A stretch of DNA of 23,535 nt, taken from the NCBI GenBank assembly GCA_022865685.1, contig JALHUB010000135.1, positions 1 to 23,535 on the forward strand. Direction: 5' to 3'. The notes beneath the pieces are model-generated. The model saw nothing but the letters and a program-made list of their open reading frames with translations. It was not told the DNA's origin and searched no databases. Below, in pieces: positions 8,117 to 15,090 of the stretch. Position 1 is the first letter of the stretch, and every line of letters begins with the position of its first letter. A program made the translations under genes and the position numbers. This DNA is from Dehalococcoidia bacterium. Its GTDB lineage: Bacteria; Chloroflexota; Dehalococcoidia; DSTF01; JALHUB01.

Positions 8117-9670
8117 TTACATCGGCGCCGCCACGCTGGCAAAGAGCCCTTGCACAATCCAGGGGATCAGCAGCATCGCGAGGCCGGATAGGAAACACAT
8201 TACCGACCCGTAAAGACAGAGCTTATAGACGTGGCCGCCGGCCGCTGCATAGGGCGCGAAACTGTTCGCCACGGTGAGGATCAGGATCACAGCGACGATA
8301 AACGCCCGCACGAAGTCCATGTCGGGCGACGTGAAGAGCAGCGTTGTCGATACTCCCGCCTCGTTGGCTATGTTTTCGTTCATCCCCTGCGTCTGGACCT
8401 CGACCATCTTCGCCCCGAAGATCACCAGCACCTCCGTCACGAATAGCAGAATCGCCAGAAGCGCCACGTGAAGCGGGATCATGATGAACGTGAACGTCGA
8501 GGACACCAGCTTCCTGCTCGCCCGTAGCAAAGAGACCTTCATCGCGAACATGGACGCCAGGTAGCTGATGCGGTCGGCGTCGCCGCCCAGCCGCAACCCG
8601 TCCCAGAAGATGCGCACCGCGCGCGTGACCATCTCGCTCCCCGATTCGGCAGCGAAGCGCGTCCAGGAAAGGTCGGAGCGCAACCCGGTTCGCAGCCGCA
8701 CGTGCAGGCGCTTCACCTGCGGCTCCAATGACCCCAGGGAGCGCCGGTTCAGCCGTGCCAGCCCTTCGCCGACGGTACTGCCCATCGCTGCCACCATGCT
8801 GCCTATCGCCCGCAGGACGCTGGATATGTCCCGGTCCCGACGGTCTATCTGCACGTCCTCGCGCGCCGCGAGCAAACCGATCGGCAGGAGAAAGATCGAC
8901 ATCGTTAGGAAGGCAACCGGCAGGCCGAAGCCGAGCAACATGACGCCCGCGCTCGCCGCCAGGCCCACCGGCAGCACGTATCTGGCGAGAAGCGCGGCGA
9001 AGTGACGCTCGTGGGAGTAGTCGGCCAGCGTGCAGGCTTTCACCTCTAAGGGCGCCACGCTATACACGATCCACGACCCGAGAAAGGTCACGCCGATGAC
9101 GACGGCGGCGAGGCCGACAATCAGGCCGGCGCCCATGCTGTATATCATCATCGACACGAGGGAGATGACCACGATCAGTGCCGCAGACACCATCAGAGCC
9201 ACATAGGCGTCCGTCCACCGTTGCAGCGTCTCCAGGTCGCGCTCATAGGCCTTGCCGTAAAGCTCCAGCTGGATTTCCATTTCGCGGGCCAGGAACGGCG
9301 CCTCTCCTTCACCCGACGACAGTGCGCTCGCGAAGCGCAGCAGGAGGCTGCGCATGTTCTCGTCGGCCAGTGTCTCCGCCACGGCCTCGCAGGCCTGGGC
9401 GTAGTCGTAGTTCAGTCGCTGGGCAGCCCAGTGGATGCGACGGAAGAGGATCGACGTGCTGTAGTTCAGGTTCGAGGTGTGCTCGAAGAGCTGGGCGCGA
9501 GAGACGCCGGCGGTGGCGATCGCGGACATATACGTGAGCTGCGTGACGAGATCGAACGCCACCGGCTCCCGCCCGAAGAATCGGGCCGGCTTCTCCAACT
9601 TCGTACGCTCTTTGACGGCGCTAGAAGAGGCCTTCGCGTTGCGCCTTAGCAAGGAGTTGATAGAGATCAT
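8117..9670 (-). CDS. arlJ: Archaellum membrane platform protein ArlJ (FlaJ)
   Basis: Polytopic platform on which the ArlI hexamer acts; homologue of GspF/PilC of type II secretion and type IV pili. 517 residues with two T2SSF-type cytoplasmic helical domains. The first (about 30-155) contains QLTYMSAIATAGVSRAQLFE and the conserved SSGEGEAPFLARE segment. The second (about 285-385) contains AIGSMVAAMGSTVGEGLARL and WDGLRLGGDADRIS. Clusters of hydrophobic helices separate and follow them. The long form with two soluble domains and C-terminal helices is typical of ArlJ rather than bacterial PilC. The ATG at 9670 overlaps the end of arlI by 50 bp and has no clear ribosome-binding site; a later TTG at residue 25 is an alternative. 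Neighbours arlH and arlI support the call. Confidence 0.9.
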   Translation of the reverse strand: MISINSLLRRNAKASSSAVKERTKLEKPARFFGREPVAFDLVTQLTYMSAIATAGVSRAQLFEHTSNLNYSTSILFRRIHWAAQRLNYDYAQACEAVAETLADENMRSLLLRFASALSSGEGEAPFLAREMEIQLELYGKAYERDLETLQRWTDAYVALMVSAALIVVISLVSMMIYSMGAGLIVGLAAVVIGVTFLGSWIVYSVAPLEVKACTLADYSHERHFAALLARYVLPVGLAASAGVMLLGFGLPVAFLTMSIFLLPIGLLAAREDVQIDRRDRDISSVLRAIGSMVAAMGSTVGEGLARLNRRSLGSLEPQVKRLHVRLRTGLRSDLSWTRFAAESGSEMVTRAVRIFWDGLRLGGDADRISYLASMFAMKVSLLRASRKLVSSTFTFIMIPLHVALLAILLFVTEVLVIFGAKMVEVQTQGMNENIANEAGVSTTLLFTSPDMDFVRAFIVAVILILTVANSFAPYAAAGGHVYKLCLYGSVMCFLSGLAMLLIPWIVQGLFASVAAPM

Positions 9671-11360
9671 AGAAGTCCGTGACGCTCTGTTGCTGTAGCT
9701 TCTCCAGGATGGCCGCCTTTTTGTCCAGCTCCAGGTAGATCTTTCGCTTGTCCTTCTGCGTCAGCCCCCGGCGTGGCGCCACGCGGTTCTCCAGGAGATA
9801 GCTGTTCATGTTGCCCGTGAACTCAAACTCGTCCTCCGCCGGGTTCCAGCGGAAGGCCTCGACGAACGAAAAAGAGTCCGACGAAAGGTCATAGCCGATA
9901 ATCTCGTTGATACTCAAGACCCGCCTGCCGAGCTTGCCGTTCGGAAGGCGGACGGCACTGCAAATGACCACGAGGTTGAGGTTGTCCATGTATGGCTTCG
10001 GGACGTTGATCGGGTTGCCCGTGAGACGCTGGATGAGCTTCTCAACGGTCGACGCGTGGAAGGTGGACATGACCTGGTGCCCTGTCTGCATCGCCTGGAA
10101 GGCGACGGCGCCCTCCTCGCCGCGGATCTCGCCGACGATGATGGCGTTCGGACGTTGCCGCAGCGCGGCCTTGAGGAGTCCGAACATGTCGACGGAGGCG
10201 CCCTGCGTGGCCTCACCGGACATTCGAACCACCTCACGGATCCAGTTGGTGTGGGGCACCTGGAGCTCCGGCGTATCCTCGATGCTGACGATCTTGGCGT
10301 CGGGCCGGATAAAGGTCGTTATCGCGTTGAGCAGCGTCGTCTTGCCGGAGGCCGTCTCTCCCGACACCCAGAGGTTGAGGCCGTCGCCCACGACGATTGC
10401 CAGGTACGCCGCCATCTTGTGGTCCATGCTGCCGAAGTTGATGAGGTCGAGGATACTGATCGGCGTCTCCGCGAACTTACGAATGGTGAAGTTGCTGCCC
10501 CTCTTGGAGACCTCGCCGCCGTAGACGATGTTGATACGGGAGCCGTCCTGCAGCGCCGCGTCGACGATGGGGTTCTTGAATGTGACGGGCTTCTTGATGT
10601 TCTCCGAGAGCCGGATGACGAAATCGTCCAGCTCCTCGTGCGTGTCGAAGATGATGCTGCTCTTCAGCCCCTTGAAGATCTTGTGCTCCACGAACACCGG
10701 CCCCAGGCCGCTGCAACTGATGTCCTCGATGTTGGTGTCCTTGATCAGCGGCTGCAGAGCGCCCATCGTGATCTTGTCGCGCAGGACGATGTACTTTATC
10801 GTTTCCAACTCGCGACCGGTGACGGGTATGCGGCCCTCTTTCGAGCCGCCGAATGAGAAGCGGCCGCCCTTCTTCTTCTCGCCGCCGTTGCCTTTCGATT
10901 CACCCCTTACGACGCAGCAGTGCTCTACCGCCTCGGAGAGCGCCTTGATCCTCTCCTCAGTGGTTTGCGCCTCCGCCAGGATGTCGACGTAGTCGAGCAG
11001 CCGCCGCTCTACTTCCCGCAGGAGCTCCTCCAGGTCCATGCCGATCGGTGGTTCTACCGCGAGGTAGTAGTTTCGCGGGTCTTCCACGTCGGGGTATATG
11101 TGGACGAAGACGTTCTCGCTTACGGGGTAGATCAGGTTCGGGTGCTCGATCTCACCTAGCTTGCGGCTGATCTCCGGATAGAAATCGGGCACACCGACGA
11201 CGGCCATGGGCACCATGTGGAGGTAGTCCATAAGGTGCGGCGCGGTCTCGGCGCGCTGCAGCAGCTCTTTGGAGATGAGCTTCTTGAGCGCGCAACCGCT
11301 GTTTCCGTCCTTGTGGTCGTCAACGACGTTCTCGCAGGGAAAGGGCATCGAGTTCGGCAT
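9621..11360 (-). CDS. arlI: Archaellum motor ATPase ArlI (FlaI)
   Basis: Hexameric secretion-superfamily ATPase powering archaellum assembly and rotation. 579 residues: an N-terminal domain (about 1-180) with a Lys/Gly-rich linker near 152-178, then the catalytic core. Visible motifs are Walker A GETASGKT (334-341), Asp box SIEDTPEL (359-366), Walker B IIVGEIRGEE (407-416) and His box STFHAST (432-438). GGEVSKRGSNFTIRKF (281-296) is typical of the archaeal ArlI/GspE2 branch. The C-terminal 100 residues are an extra helical region. The start is one base after the arlH stop (TGA-C-ATG), implying translational coupling. Four cysteines (9, 23, 148, 149) in the N-terminal domain are noteworthy. 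Bacterial PilB/TadA is less likely given the neighbours. Confidence 0.95.
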   Translation of the reverse strand: MPNSMPFPCENVVDDHKDGNSGCALKKLISKELLQRAETAPHLMDYLHMVPMAVVGVPDFYPEISRKLGEIEHPNLIYPVSENVFVHIYPDVEDPRNYYLAVEPPIGMDLEELLREVERRLLDYVDILAEAQTTEERIKALSEAVEHCCVVRGESKGNGGEKKKGGRFSFGGSKEGRIPVTGRELETIKYIVLRDKITMGALQPLIKDTNIEDISCSGLGPVFVEHKIFKGLKSSIIFDTHEELDDFVIRLSENIKKPVTFKNPIVDAALQDGSRINIVYGGEVSKRGSNFTIRKFAETPISILDLINFGSMDHKMAAYLAIVVGDGLNLWVSGETASGKTTLLNAITTFIRPDAKIVSIEDTPELQVPHTNWIREVVRMSGEATQGASVDMFGLLKAALRQRPNAIIVGEIRGEEGAVAFQAMQTGHQVMSTFHASTVEKLIQRLTGNPINVPKPYMDNLNLVVICSAVRLPNGKLGRRVLSINEIIGYDLSSDSFSFVEAFRWNPAEDEFEFTGNMNSYLLENRVAPRRGLTQKDKRKIYLELDKKAAILEKLQQQSVTDFYDLYQLLAKAQREGLF

Positions 11361-11361
11361 G

Positions 11362-12078
11362 TCAGGCTTTTGCTTTTGTGATCGGTACTATCCTCATCCC
11401 CAATCCGGGCTCAACTTCGAAGCTGACGATATTGCCGGTGCTCTTCTCCGCGCCGCGCACCTTGGCGACCTCCAGCACCTTCACCAGTTGATCGCCCACC
11501 TCCTCGATGCGCAGCCGGAGGTGAGCATCGCAAATGGAACGAATCCGGATGAACATCGACTCGTCGAAAGCATAGGCGTGCAGCGTGATGAGCATGGTCT
11601 TGTTCTCATCGCAGATGTTCTTTATGGCCGTGAAGAACGTGAGGGTGTCGCGCTCCGGCACGTGGGACACGAATGACGTAAGCGAGTCCATCGCGATGAT
11701 GTCGTAGCTCGTCTGCCGCGAGATGTGGCTCAGCAGCCGGCTGAAGAACGTCATCGATTCCTCCGGCGTCAGCGCCGAAGGCACCGGGTAGACGTTGAGC
11801 TTGCCCAGTAGGAAGTGGTCCATGATGTTCATGCCCAGGCTTTCCATCTGTCGCAAGAGACTGCGCGTCGTGTTCTCGGTCGTGTAGTAGGCGATGCGGA
11901 AGTTCTCGACCAGCGCTCCCCAGACGAGCTGCTGAAGGAGCACGCTCTTCCCCGAGTCCGACTGACCCTCGATGAGCGACAGCGATCCCTCGGGTATGCC
12001 GCCGCCGATCTTCTTGTCCACCTCGGGGTTACCCGTCGCGACGACTCGCCTTGTTTCGTTCCACGCTGCCTTCGCCAT
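11362..12078 (-). CDS. arlH: Archaellum KaiC-like ATP-binding protein ArlH (FlaH)
   Basis: RecA/KaiC-like protein that binds ATP and forms a ring under ArlI, regulating the motor. 238 residues, normal for ArlH. GGGIPEGSLSLIEG leads into Walker A GQSDSGKS (38-45). YYTTENTTRSLLRQMESLG follows, the ArlH signature region with the glutamate after strand 2. Walker B is DIIAMDS (126-132), followed by the conserved LITLHAYAF. ArlH has no counterpart in bacterial type IV pilus, Tad or type II secretion systems, so it is the most diagnostic gene of the cluster. AGGAG 7 nt before the ATG supports the start. The gene ends one base before arlI. Confidence 0.95.
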   Translation of the reverse strand: MAKAAWNETRRVVATGNPEVDKKIGGGIPEGSLSLIEGQSDSGKSVLLQQLVWGALVENFRIAYYTTENTTRSLLRQMESLGMNIMDHFLLGKLNVYPVPSALTPEESMTFFSRLLSHISRQTSYDIIAMDSLTSFVSHVPERDTLTFFTAIKNICDENKTMLITLHAYAFDESMFIRIRSICDAHLRLRIEEVGDQLVKVLEVAKVRGAEKSTGNIVSFEVEPGLGMRIVPITKAKA

Positions 12079-12088
12079 GGTCTTGCTC

Positions 12089-12595
12089 CTATCCCGTCAC
12101 GCTCGCTGATACGGTGACACCGTTCTCCGTCGAGACGATGACCCAGCCGGTTGTCCCGGTCCCCATCAGCGGGTTGATCCGTATGCGGATTTCCGCTATC
12201 TCGCCCGGGTTCAGGACGCCGGGCTCAAAGCTGTCGTTTTCGATGTTCACCAGCGTCCACGTGTTCGATTGCAGTGCGCCGGAGGTGTATGGTACCCAGC
12301 GCGCGTAGCGCGTCCCCGACTCCGAGAAATACTGGACCACCACGTCCATCCGCGCCCAGTCGGCGACCGTTGTCTGGCCGTCGTTGCGCACGCGCACGGT
12401 GATATTCGCGTAGCTGCCGTCGACCAGCGTCTCCACGACTGTCAGCTCCGTGCGCACCCGCTGTTCCAGTCGCTCTCCCATCACCTGCCACGACTGGCCA
12501 ATCCGGTCGACGGAGCTGTAGCCGCTCCTCGCCATGACCACGGTGGTGATCATCAGGATCGCTGCAATGAGAAGAGCGGGGATGCTGGTCTCCAT
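12089..12595 (-). CDS. ArlF/ArlG-like archaellum stator protein (likely ArlF)
   Basis: 168 residues. An N-terminal membrane helix without a cleavable pilin signal (IPALLIAAILMITTVVMA, about 5-22) is followed by a short linker and a beta-sandwich-like extracytoplasmic domain. Features include ANITVRVRNDGQTTVADWAR and FEPGVLNPGEIAEIRIRINP, which resemble the repeating pattern of ArlF/ArlG (strand, N-D/T-G, strand, then PGE turn). ArlF and ArlG form the periplasmic stator that anchors the motor to the envelope. In archaea ArlF contacts the S-layer; what it would contact in a bacterium is open. It lies 10 bp upstream of arlH and 9 bp downstream of the ArlG-like gene. F versus G cannot be separated by eye. 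Confidence 0.75.
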   Translation of the reverse strand: METSIPALLIAAILMITTVVMARSGYSSVDRIGQSWQVMGERLEQRVRTELTVVETLVDGSYANITVRVRNDGQTTVADWARMDVVVQYFSESGTRYARWVPYTSGALQSNTWTLVNIENDSFEPGVLNPGEIAEIRIRINPLMGTGTTGWVIVSTENGVTVSASVTG

Positions 12596-12604
12596 GTCCT
12601 CTCC

Positions 12605-13081
12605 CTAGACCGTGAAGAACTTCGCGTCGCTGGACCCGTTGGGCGCGACGATCTTGGCGTAGTACACGGTGTTCGTTGCCAGGGCGTCGTCCAGGTGAAT
12701 GACGATGTGGAGCGTCGCTGTCGGCTTCCACTCGCTGTCGTTCTCGACGCTGTACTCCCAGCAGGGCGCCGTGCAGCTCGCGCCGCCGTAGGGAATGCGC
12801 ACGAACTCGCCCTCCGGCCCGAAGAAGACGTCGATCTTGTCAAGCGGCTCGATGATCGTGGAGCCGACGTTCTTCGCCCAGACGTCCGCGACGGTCGCGC
12901 CGTCTTCGCCGGTGGCGTGGACGATCTCCAGCTGACTGCCGAGCCGGTCGTCGATGACGCTGGCGGTAGATGTGAGGGCGCCGCTCGTGCGGTCGACGCT
13001 TGGCAACACCGCGTTGACAACCGCCACGACGGCTATGATTCCCGCCACGGTCAGCAGGACGGTGGTAATGGCCTTCTCTAT
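12605..13081 (-). CDS. ArlG-like archaellum stator protein; 5' end disrupted or non-standard start
   Basis: N-terminal membrane helix (EKAITTVLLTVAGIIAVVAV) and a small beta domain containing VADVWAKNVGSTIIEPLDKI, close to the archaeal ArlG pattern (strand, K-N-x-G-S-T, then P). The mature frame has no ATG. ATA at 13081 has a well-spaced GAGGGGGT upstream and gives 158 residues; GTG at 13048 would cut the membrane helix. Alternatively an ATG at 13124, preceded by a near-perfect AGGAGGG with 6-nt spacing, would enter this frame if one C were removed from the C6 run at 13116-13111, giving MSVPRDDGSRGGAT before IEKAI. I favour the second reading. Sits between the ArlC/D/E-like gene and the ArlF-like gene. 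Confidence 0.75.
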   Translation of the reverse strand: MEKAITTVLLTVAGIIAVVAVVNAVLPSVDRTSGALTSTASVIDDRLGSQLEIVHATGEDGATVADVWAKNVGSTIIEPLDKIDVFFGPEGEFVRIPYGGASCTAPCWEYSVENDSEWKPTATLHIVIHLDDALATNTVYYAKIVAPNGSSDAKFFTV

Positions 13082-13135
13082 GGTGGCACCCCCTCTTGAT
13101 CCGTCATCCCGGGGGGACGGACATCTTCGGCCCTC

Positions 13136-13921
13136 CTAGGCTGGTTGCTGCCACTGATCGGCCAGGCTGCGAAGGCTCTGGCCGGCTGGCTCCTCGCCTC
13201 GCATCAGGGCGTCGAGCTGGCAAAGGACGACCAGGCACTCGTTGGCCGAGGGCGGCGTTGTCCGCTCCTCCGCCTGCAGGCCGAGGCTCGTCACCTTGAG
13301 CAGCGCCTCCTTCGCGGGGCCAGAGAGATAGCCGGTGAACTCGCAGAGGTCGAGGAGTATGCGAAGCCGCTCCGAGCCGATCTGTTTGACGGCTTCCTCC
13401 GCCCACACCGCCAGGCCGGCCACCGTTATCAGGCTCCAGCGCGGCGTGCTGCCCGCCGCGGGCGTTGCCGCAGCGGGCGGCGCGACCACGGCCGGCGCGG
13501 GCGCCGGTGCCGGCTCGACGCGGGCGATGGGAACAGGCTCAGGCGGCTGGGCCGGCGCCCGCCGCGTTGCGACCGGTCGCATAGGCGCGGGGACCGGCTC
13601 TTCCGGCTGCGGCTCCTCGACGGCCGTTGCGGGCTCCGGTACGAGGGTTTCCGCCTCGTCGTCCCAGATCGCCTCGGGCGCCTTGGGCGATGGCTGCTCC
13701 GACGTCTCGGCCTCGTCGTCCTCCGAAGCCACGCGCACGACCCTTATCGGCGGCCGCGACTCCAGAGCGCCGGGGTCCGCACGCAACGCTTGGCCAGGCT
13801 CCGCGAACGGATTGTCCTGACCAAGTATTGCCGTCCGTATTTCACTCAGGATTAATTTGACCTCTCCCTTGAGGAGTTTTACGTCGTCCTCAAGAGAGGC
13901 GATCTTGGCATTGAGTTCCAT
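13136..13921 (-). CDS. ArlC/D/E-like archaellum cytoplasmic (switch-complex) protein
   Basis: 261 residues in three parts. Residues 1-35 are a coiled coil (IASLEDDVKLLKGEVKLILS). About 36-160 are a Pro/Ala/Glu-rich disordered linker. The C-terminal domain (about 161-250) contains LAVWAEEAVKQIGSERLRIL, LDLCEFTGYLSGPAKEALLK. That block matches the ArlD/E domain pattern of Euryarchaeota (W-x-x-x-x-x-x-x-x-G-x-x-x-L-x-x-x-L-x-x-x-x-x-x-G-x-[IL]-S). ArlCDE link the archaellum motor to chemotaxis. Here one protein seems to combine the ArlC-like coiled coil with the ArlD/E domain. ATG 13921 is chosen for GGGAGG 7 nt upstream; the in-frame start 66 bp earlier lacks a site. Cytoplasmic, no signal peptide. 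Confidence 0.75.
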   Translation of the reverse strand: MELNAKIASLEDDVKLLKGEVKLILSEIRTAILGQDNPFAEPGQALRADPGALESRPPIRVVRVASEDDEAETSEQPSPKAPEAIWDDEAETLVPEPATAVEEPQPEEPVPAPMRPVATRRAPAQPPEPVPIARVEPAPAPAPAVVAPPAAATPAAGSTPRWSLITVAGLAVWAEEAVKQIGSERLRILLDLCEFTGYLSGPAKEALLKVTSLGLQAEERTTPPSANECLVVLCQLDALMRGEEPAGQSLRSLADQWQQPA

Positions 13922-13960
13922 GCTTCTGCCTCCCTGCCGAGCGGAGCGGTCCTTCTCAGT

Positions 13961-13984
13961 GCGACTAATCCTTGCCTCAGTCGC
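13961..13984 (-). promoter_or_regulatory. Intercistronic hairpin after archaellin gene
   Basis: Arms GCGACT and AGTCGC (13984-13979 and 13966-13961 on the minus strand) enclose a 12-nt loop; the stem grows to 8 bp with one bulged G. It lies in the 93-bp gap between arlB and the ArlC/D/E-like gene. There is no U-run, so it is not a normal terminator. A stabilising or processing hairpin that keeps archaellin mRNA more abundant than the rest of the operon would fit the position. Confidence 0.35.
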
Positions 13985-14014
13985 CACACCGCCCCTTGCG
14001 GCAATGAACTCCGG

Positions 14015-14587
14015 CTAGTGCAGGTCGATCACCGTGTCCAGGCCGGCGGGTGTCGTCCTGGCGATGACCATCGTTCCGCCGAGCGACGGCTTCACCTCGA
14101 ACGTGAACGCCTTGTTCGCCACCAGGGCCTGCCCGCTGGTATCAATTGTGATCTCTGCAAGCTCGCCGTTCTCCATCAGGTCATCGCCGTCGCCGACCAG
14201 GAAGTTGATGGCCCAGGCGATGTTGGCTACGTTCACGTCGGAATCGCGATAGTCGATCACCATCTTGTTACTGAGGGCGAGCGGGTCCAGATTGACCGGT
14301 TCCCCGCCGGCGGCGTTCGCCACGTCGAAGATGATGCTCGTTACGTTCGTCCCGTCCGTGAAGGCGATAACGCTGCCCCGCAGCTCGAGTGTGCCCCTGG
14401 TCTTCTGGAGACCCGAATAGACCGCTTCCTTGCCTCGCTCTGAGCTAAACAGACCGGTGCTCAGCACGACGAACGCGAAGACGGTCGCCACCACCACGAA
14501 GGCGATCAAAATGATGGCGGTCTCCAGACCAGTGATGCCTTCTTCCTCGCGGGCGGCTCTCCTTACGAGCCACATCAATTTCTTCAT
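14015..14587 (-). CDS. arlB: Archaellin (archaellum filament subunit)
   Basis: 190-residue preprotein with a class III (archaeal) signal peptide: MKKLMWLVRRAAREEEG, then ITGLETAIILIAFVVVATVF. Cleavage after Gly17 would give a mature protein starting ITGLE with Glu at +5 and a long hydrophobic helix, as in archaeal archaellins. The rest (about 45-190) is beta-rich with one N-V-T sequon. GGGAGGT 6 nt before ATG 14587 fixes the start; a longer in-frame start at 14701 lies in the promoter area. First gene of the operon, and the only archaellin in the window. The peptidase that would process it is not encoded here. Confidence 0.88.
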   Translation of the reverse strand: MKKLMWLVRRAAREEEGITGLETAIILIAFVVVATVFAFVVLSTGLFSSERGKEAVYSGLQKTRGTLELRGSVIAFTDGTNVTSIIFDVANAAGGEPVNLDPLALSNKMVIDYRDSDVNVANIAWAINFLVGDGDDLMENGELAEITIDTSGQALVANKAFTFEVKPSLGGTMVIARTTPAGLDTVIDLH

Positions 14588-14635
14588 TTGCCTACCTCCC
14601 TGGTTGTTACTGGGCGAGGCACCAGCCCCGCATCC

Positions 14636-14660
14636 ATGGCGGCACGTCCTTGGCCGCCAT
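14636..14660 (-). promoter_or_regulatory. Hairpin in the archaellin 5' leader
   Basis: ATGGCGGC (14636-14643) and GCCGCCAT (14653-14660) form a perfect 8-bp inverted repeat with a 9-nt loop, about 50-70 nt before the arlB start. If the promoter at 14673-14701 is used, this hairpin is at the 5' end of the operon mRNA and could protect or regulate it. Confidence 0.35.
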
Positions 14661-14672
14661 CCGTCGTCGGCG

Positions 14673-14701
14673 AATAGTCCATCGCCCAAAGCCCGGGTCA
14701 A
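14673..14701 (-). promoter_or_regulatory. Possible promoter of the archaellum operon
   Basis: TTGACC (14701-14696, 5 of 6 to the -35 consensus) is followed after 17 bp by ACTATT (14678-14673, only 3 of 6). The octamer CGGTTGAC that includes the -35 recurs in the same orientation at 14811-14804, next to the 18-bp inverted repeat. The weak -10 would suit an activated promoter. Confidence 0.3.
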
Positions 14702-14810
14702 CCGTCGACAGAATCGACCCCCGCTAATGCGAGCTTGATCCGATCGGACCCATGGGCGGGAGAGTCCTTTTCCATGCCGCAGGATTTGTCGTCCTTCGTC
14801 AGAGTCAACC

Positions 14811-14854
14811 GCAGGGTGCGGGCACCCAAATTGGACTGGGTGCCCGCACCCTGC
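14811..14854. repeat. Perfect 18-bp inverted repeat (operator or RNA hairpin) between archaellum operon and regulator
   Basis: The left arm 14811-14828 begins GCAGGGTGCG, the loop is AATTGGAC (14829-14836), and the right arm 14837-14854 ends CGCACCCTGC; all 18 positions pair. It is not followed by a T-run on either strand, so it is not an ordinary terminator. It sits in the divergent control region, 224 bp from the archaellin ATG and about 240 bp from the regulator ATG. Operator, insulating hairpin or dispersed palindrome are all possible. Confidence 0.6.
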
Positions 14855-14880
14855 CGCGAATCCAGGGCGAACGCAGCAAT

Positions 14881-15011
14881 CCTGCCGAAAGGGTCTTAAT
14901 CTAAGGGAGGCCCCGTAAGGGGTAGCGAGAGTTTTCGCCTGCGGGACGGGAATCGGTCACTTAGCCCTAAAGATAGATGGCCTCTGCCCGATAACAGACT
15001 CGGGCTCTATC
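14881..15011 (+). promoter_or_regulatory. Structured leader-like region upstream of the response regulator
   Basis: Three hairpins can be drawn on the plus strand. The first is CCCC-GTAA-GGGG (14911-14922), with a GNRA tetraloop. The second is GCGA-6 nt-TCGC (14925-14938), extendable by flanking GTA/TGC pairs. The third is a two-part stem, GATAGA/TCTATC (14972-14977 with 15006-15011) enclosing GCCCGA/TCGGGC (14986-14991 with 15000-15005). I see no protein-coding signal here and no match to conserved cores of riboswitches I know, including c-di-GMP-I. Could be the 5' leader of the regulator mRNA or a small RNA. Confidence 0.3.
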
Positions 15012-15090
15012 AATGGACGGATATCCTACGGCACACGTCGACCGGGTCGCAACCGAAGCGCATAGCTCATCGGAGGAGTGGTCAGAGAGC

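Noticed and set aside
10056..10856. 266-residue plus-strand open frame opposite arlI
   Set aside because: Val/Asp/Leu/Arg-rich shadow translation with no ribosome-binding site; arlI motifs are clear on the other strand.
9621..12078. Reading arlH/arlI/arlJ as a bacterial type IV pilus, Tad or type II secretion system
   Set aside because: ArlH is archaellum-specific, ArlJ has the long two-domain form, ArlI shows the archaeal-type core, and the gene order matches archaea; no PilT, PilQ, TadA or minor pilin genes are present.
14861..14990. c-di-GMP-I (GEMM) riboswitch
   Set aside because: The conserved core (GGCAAACC and GACGCAAAGCC) is absent on both strands, although GC-rich hairpins are present.
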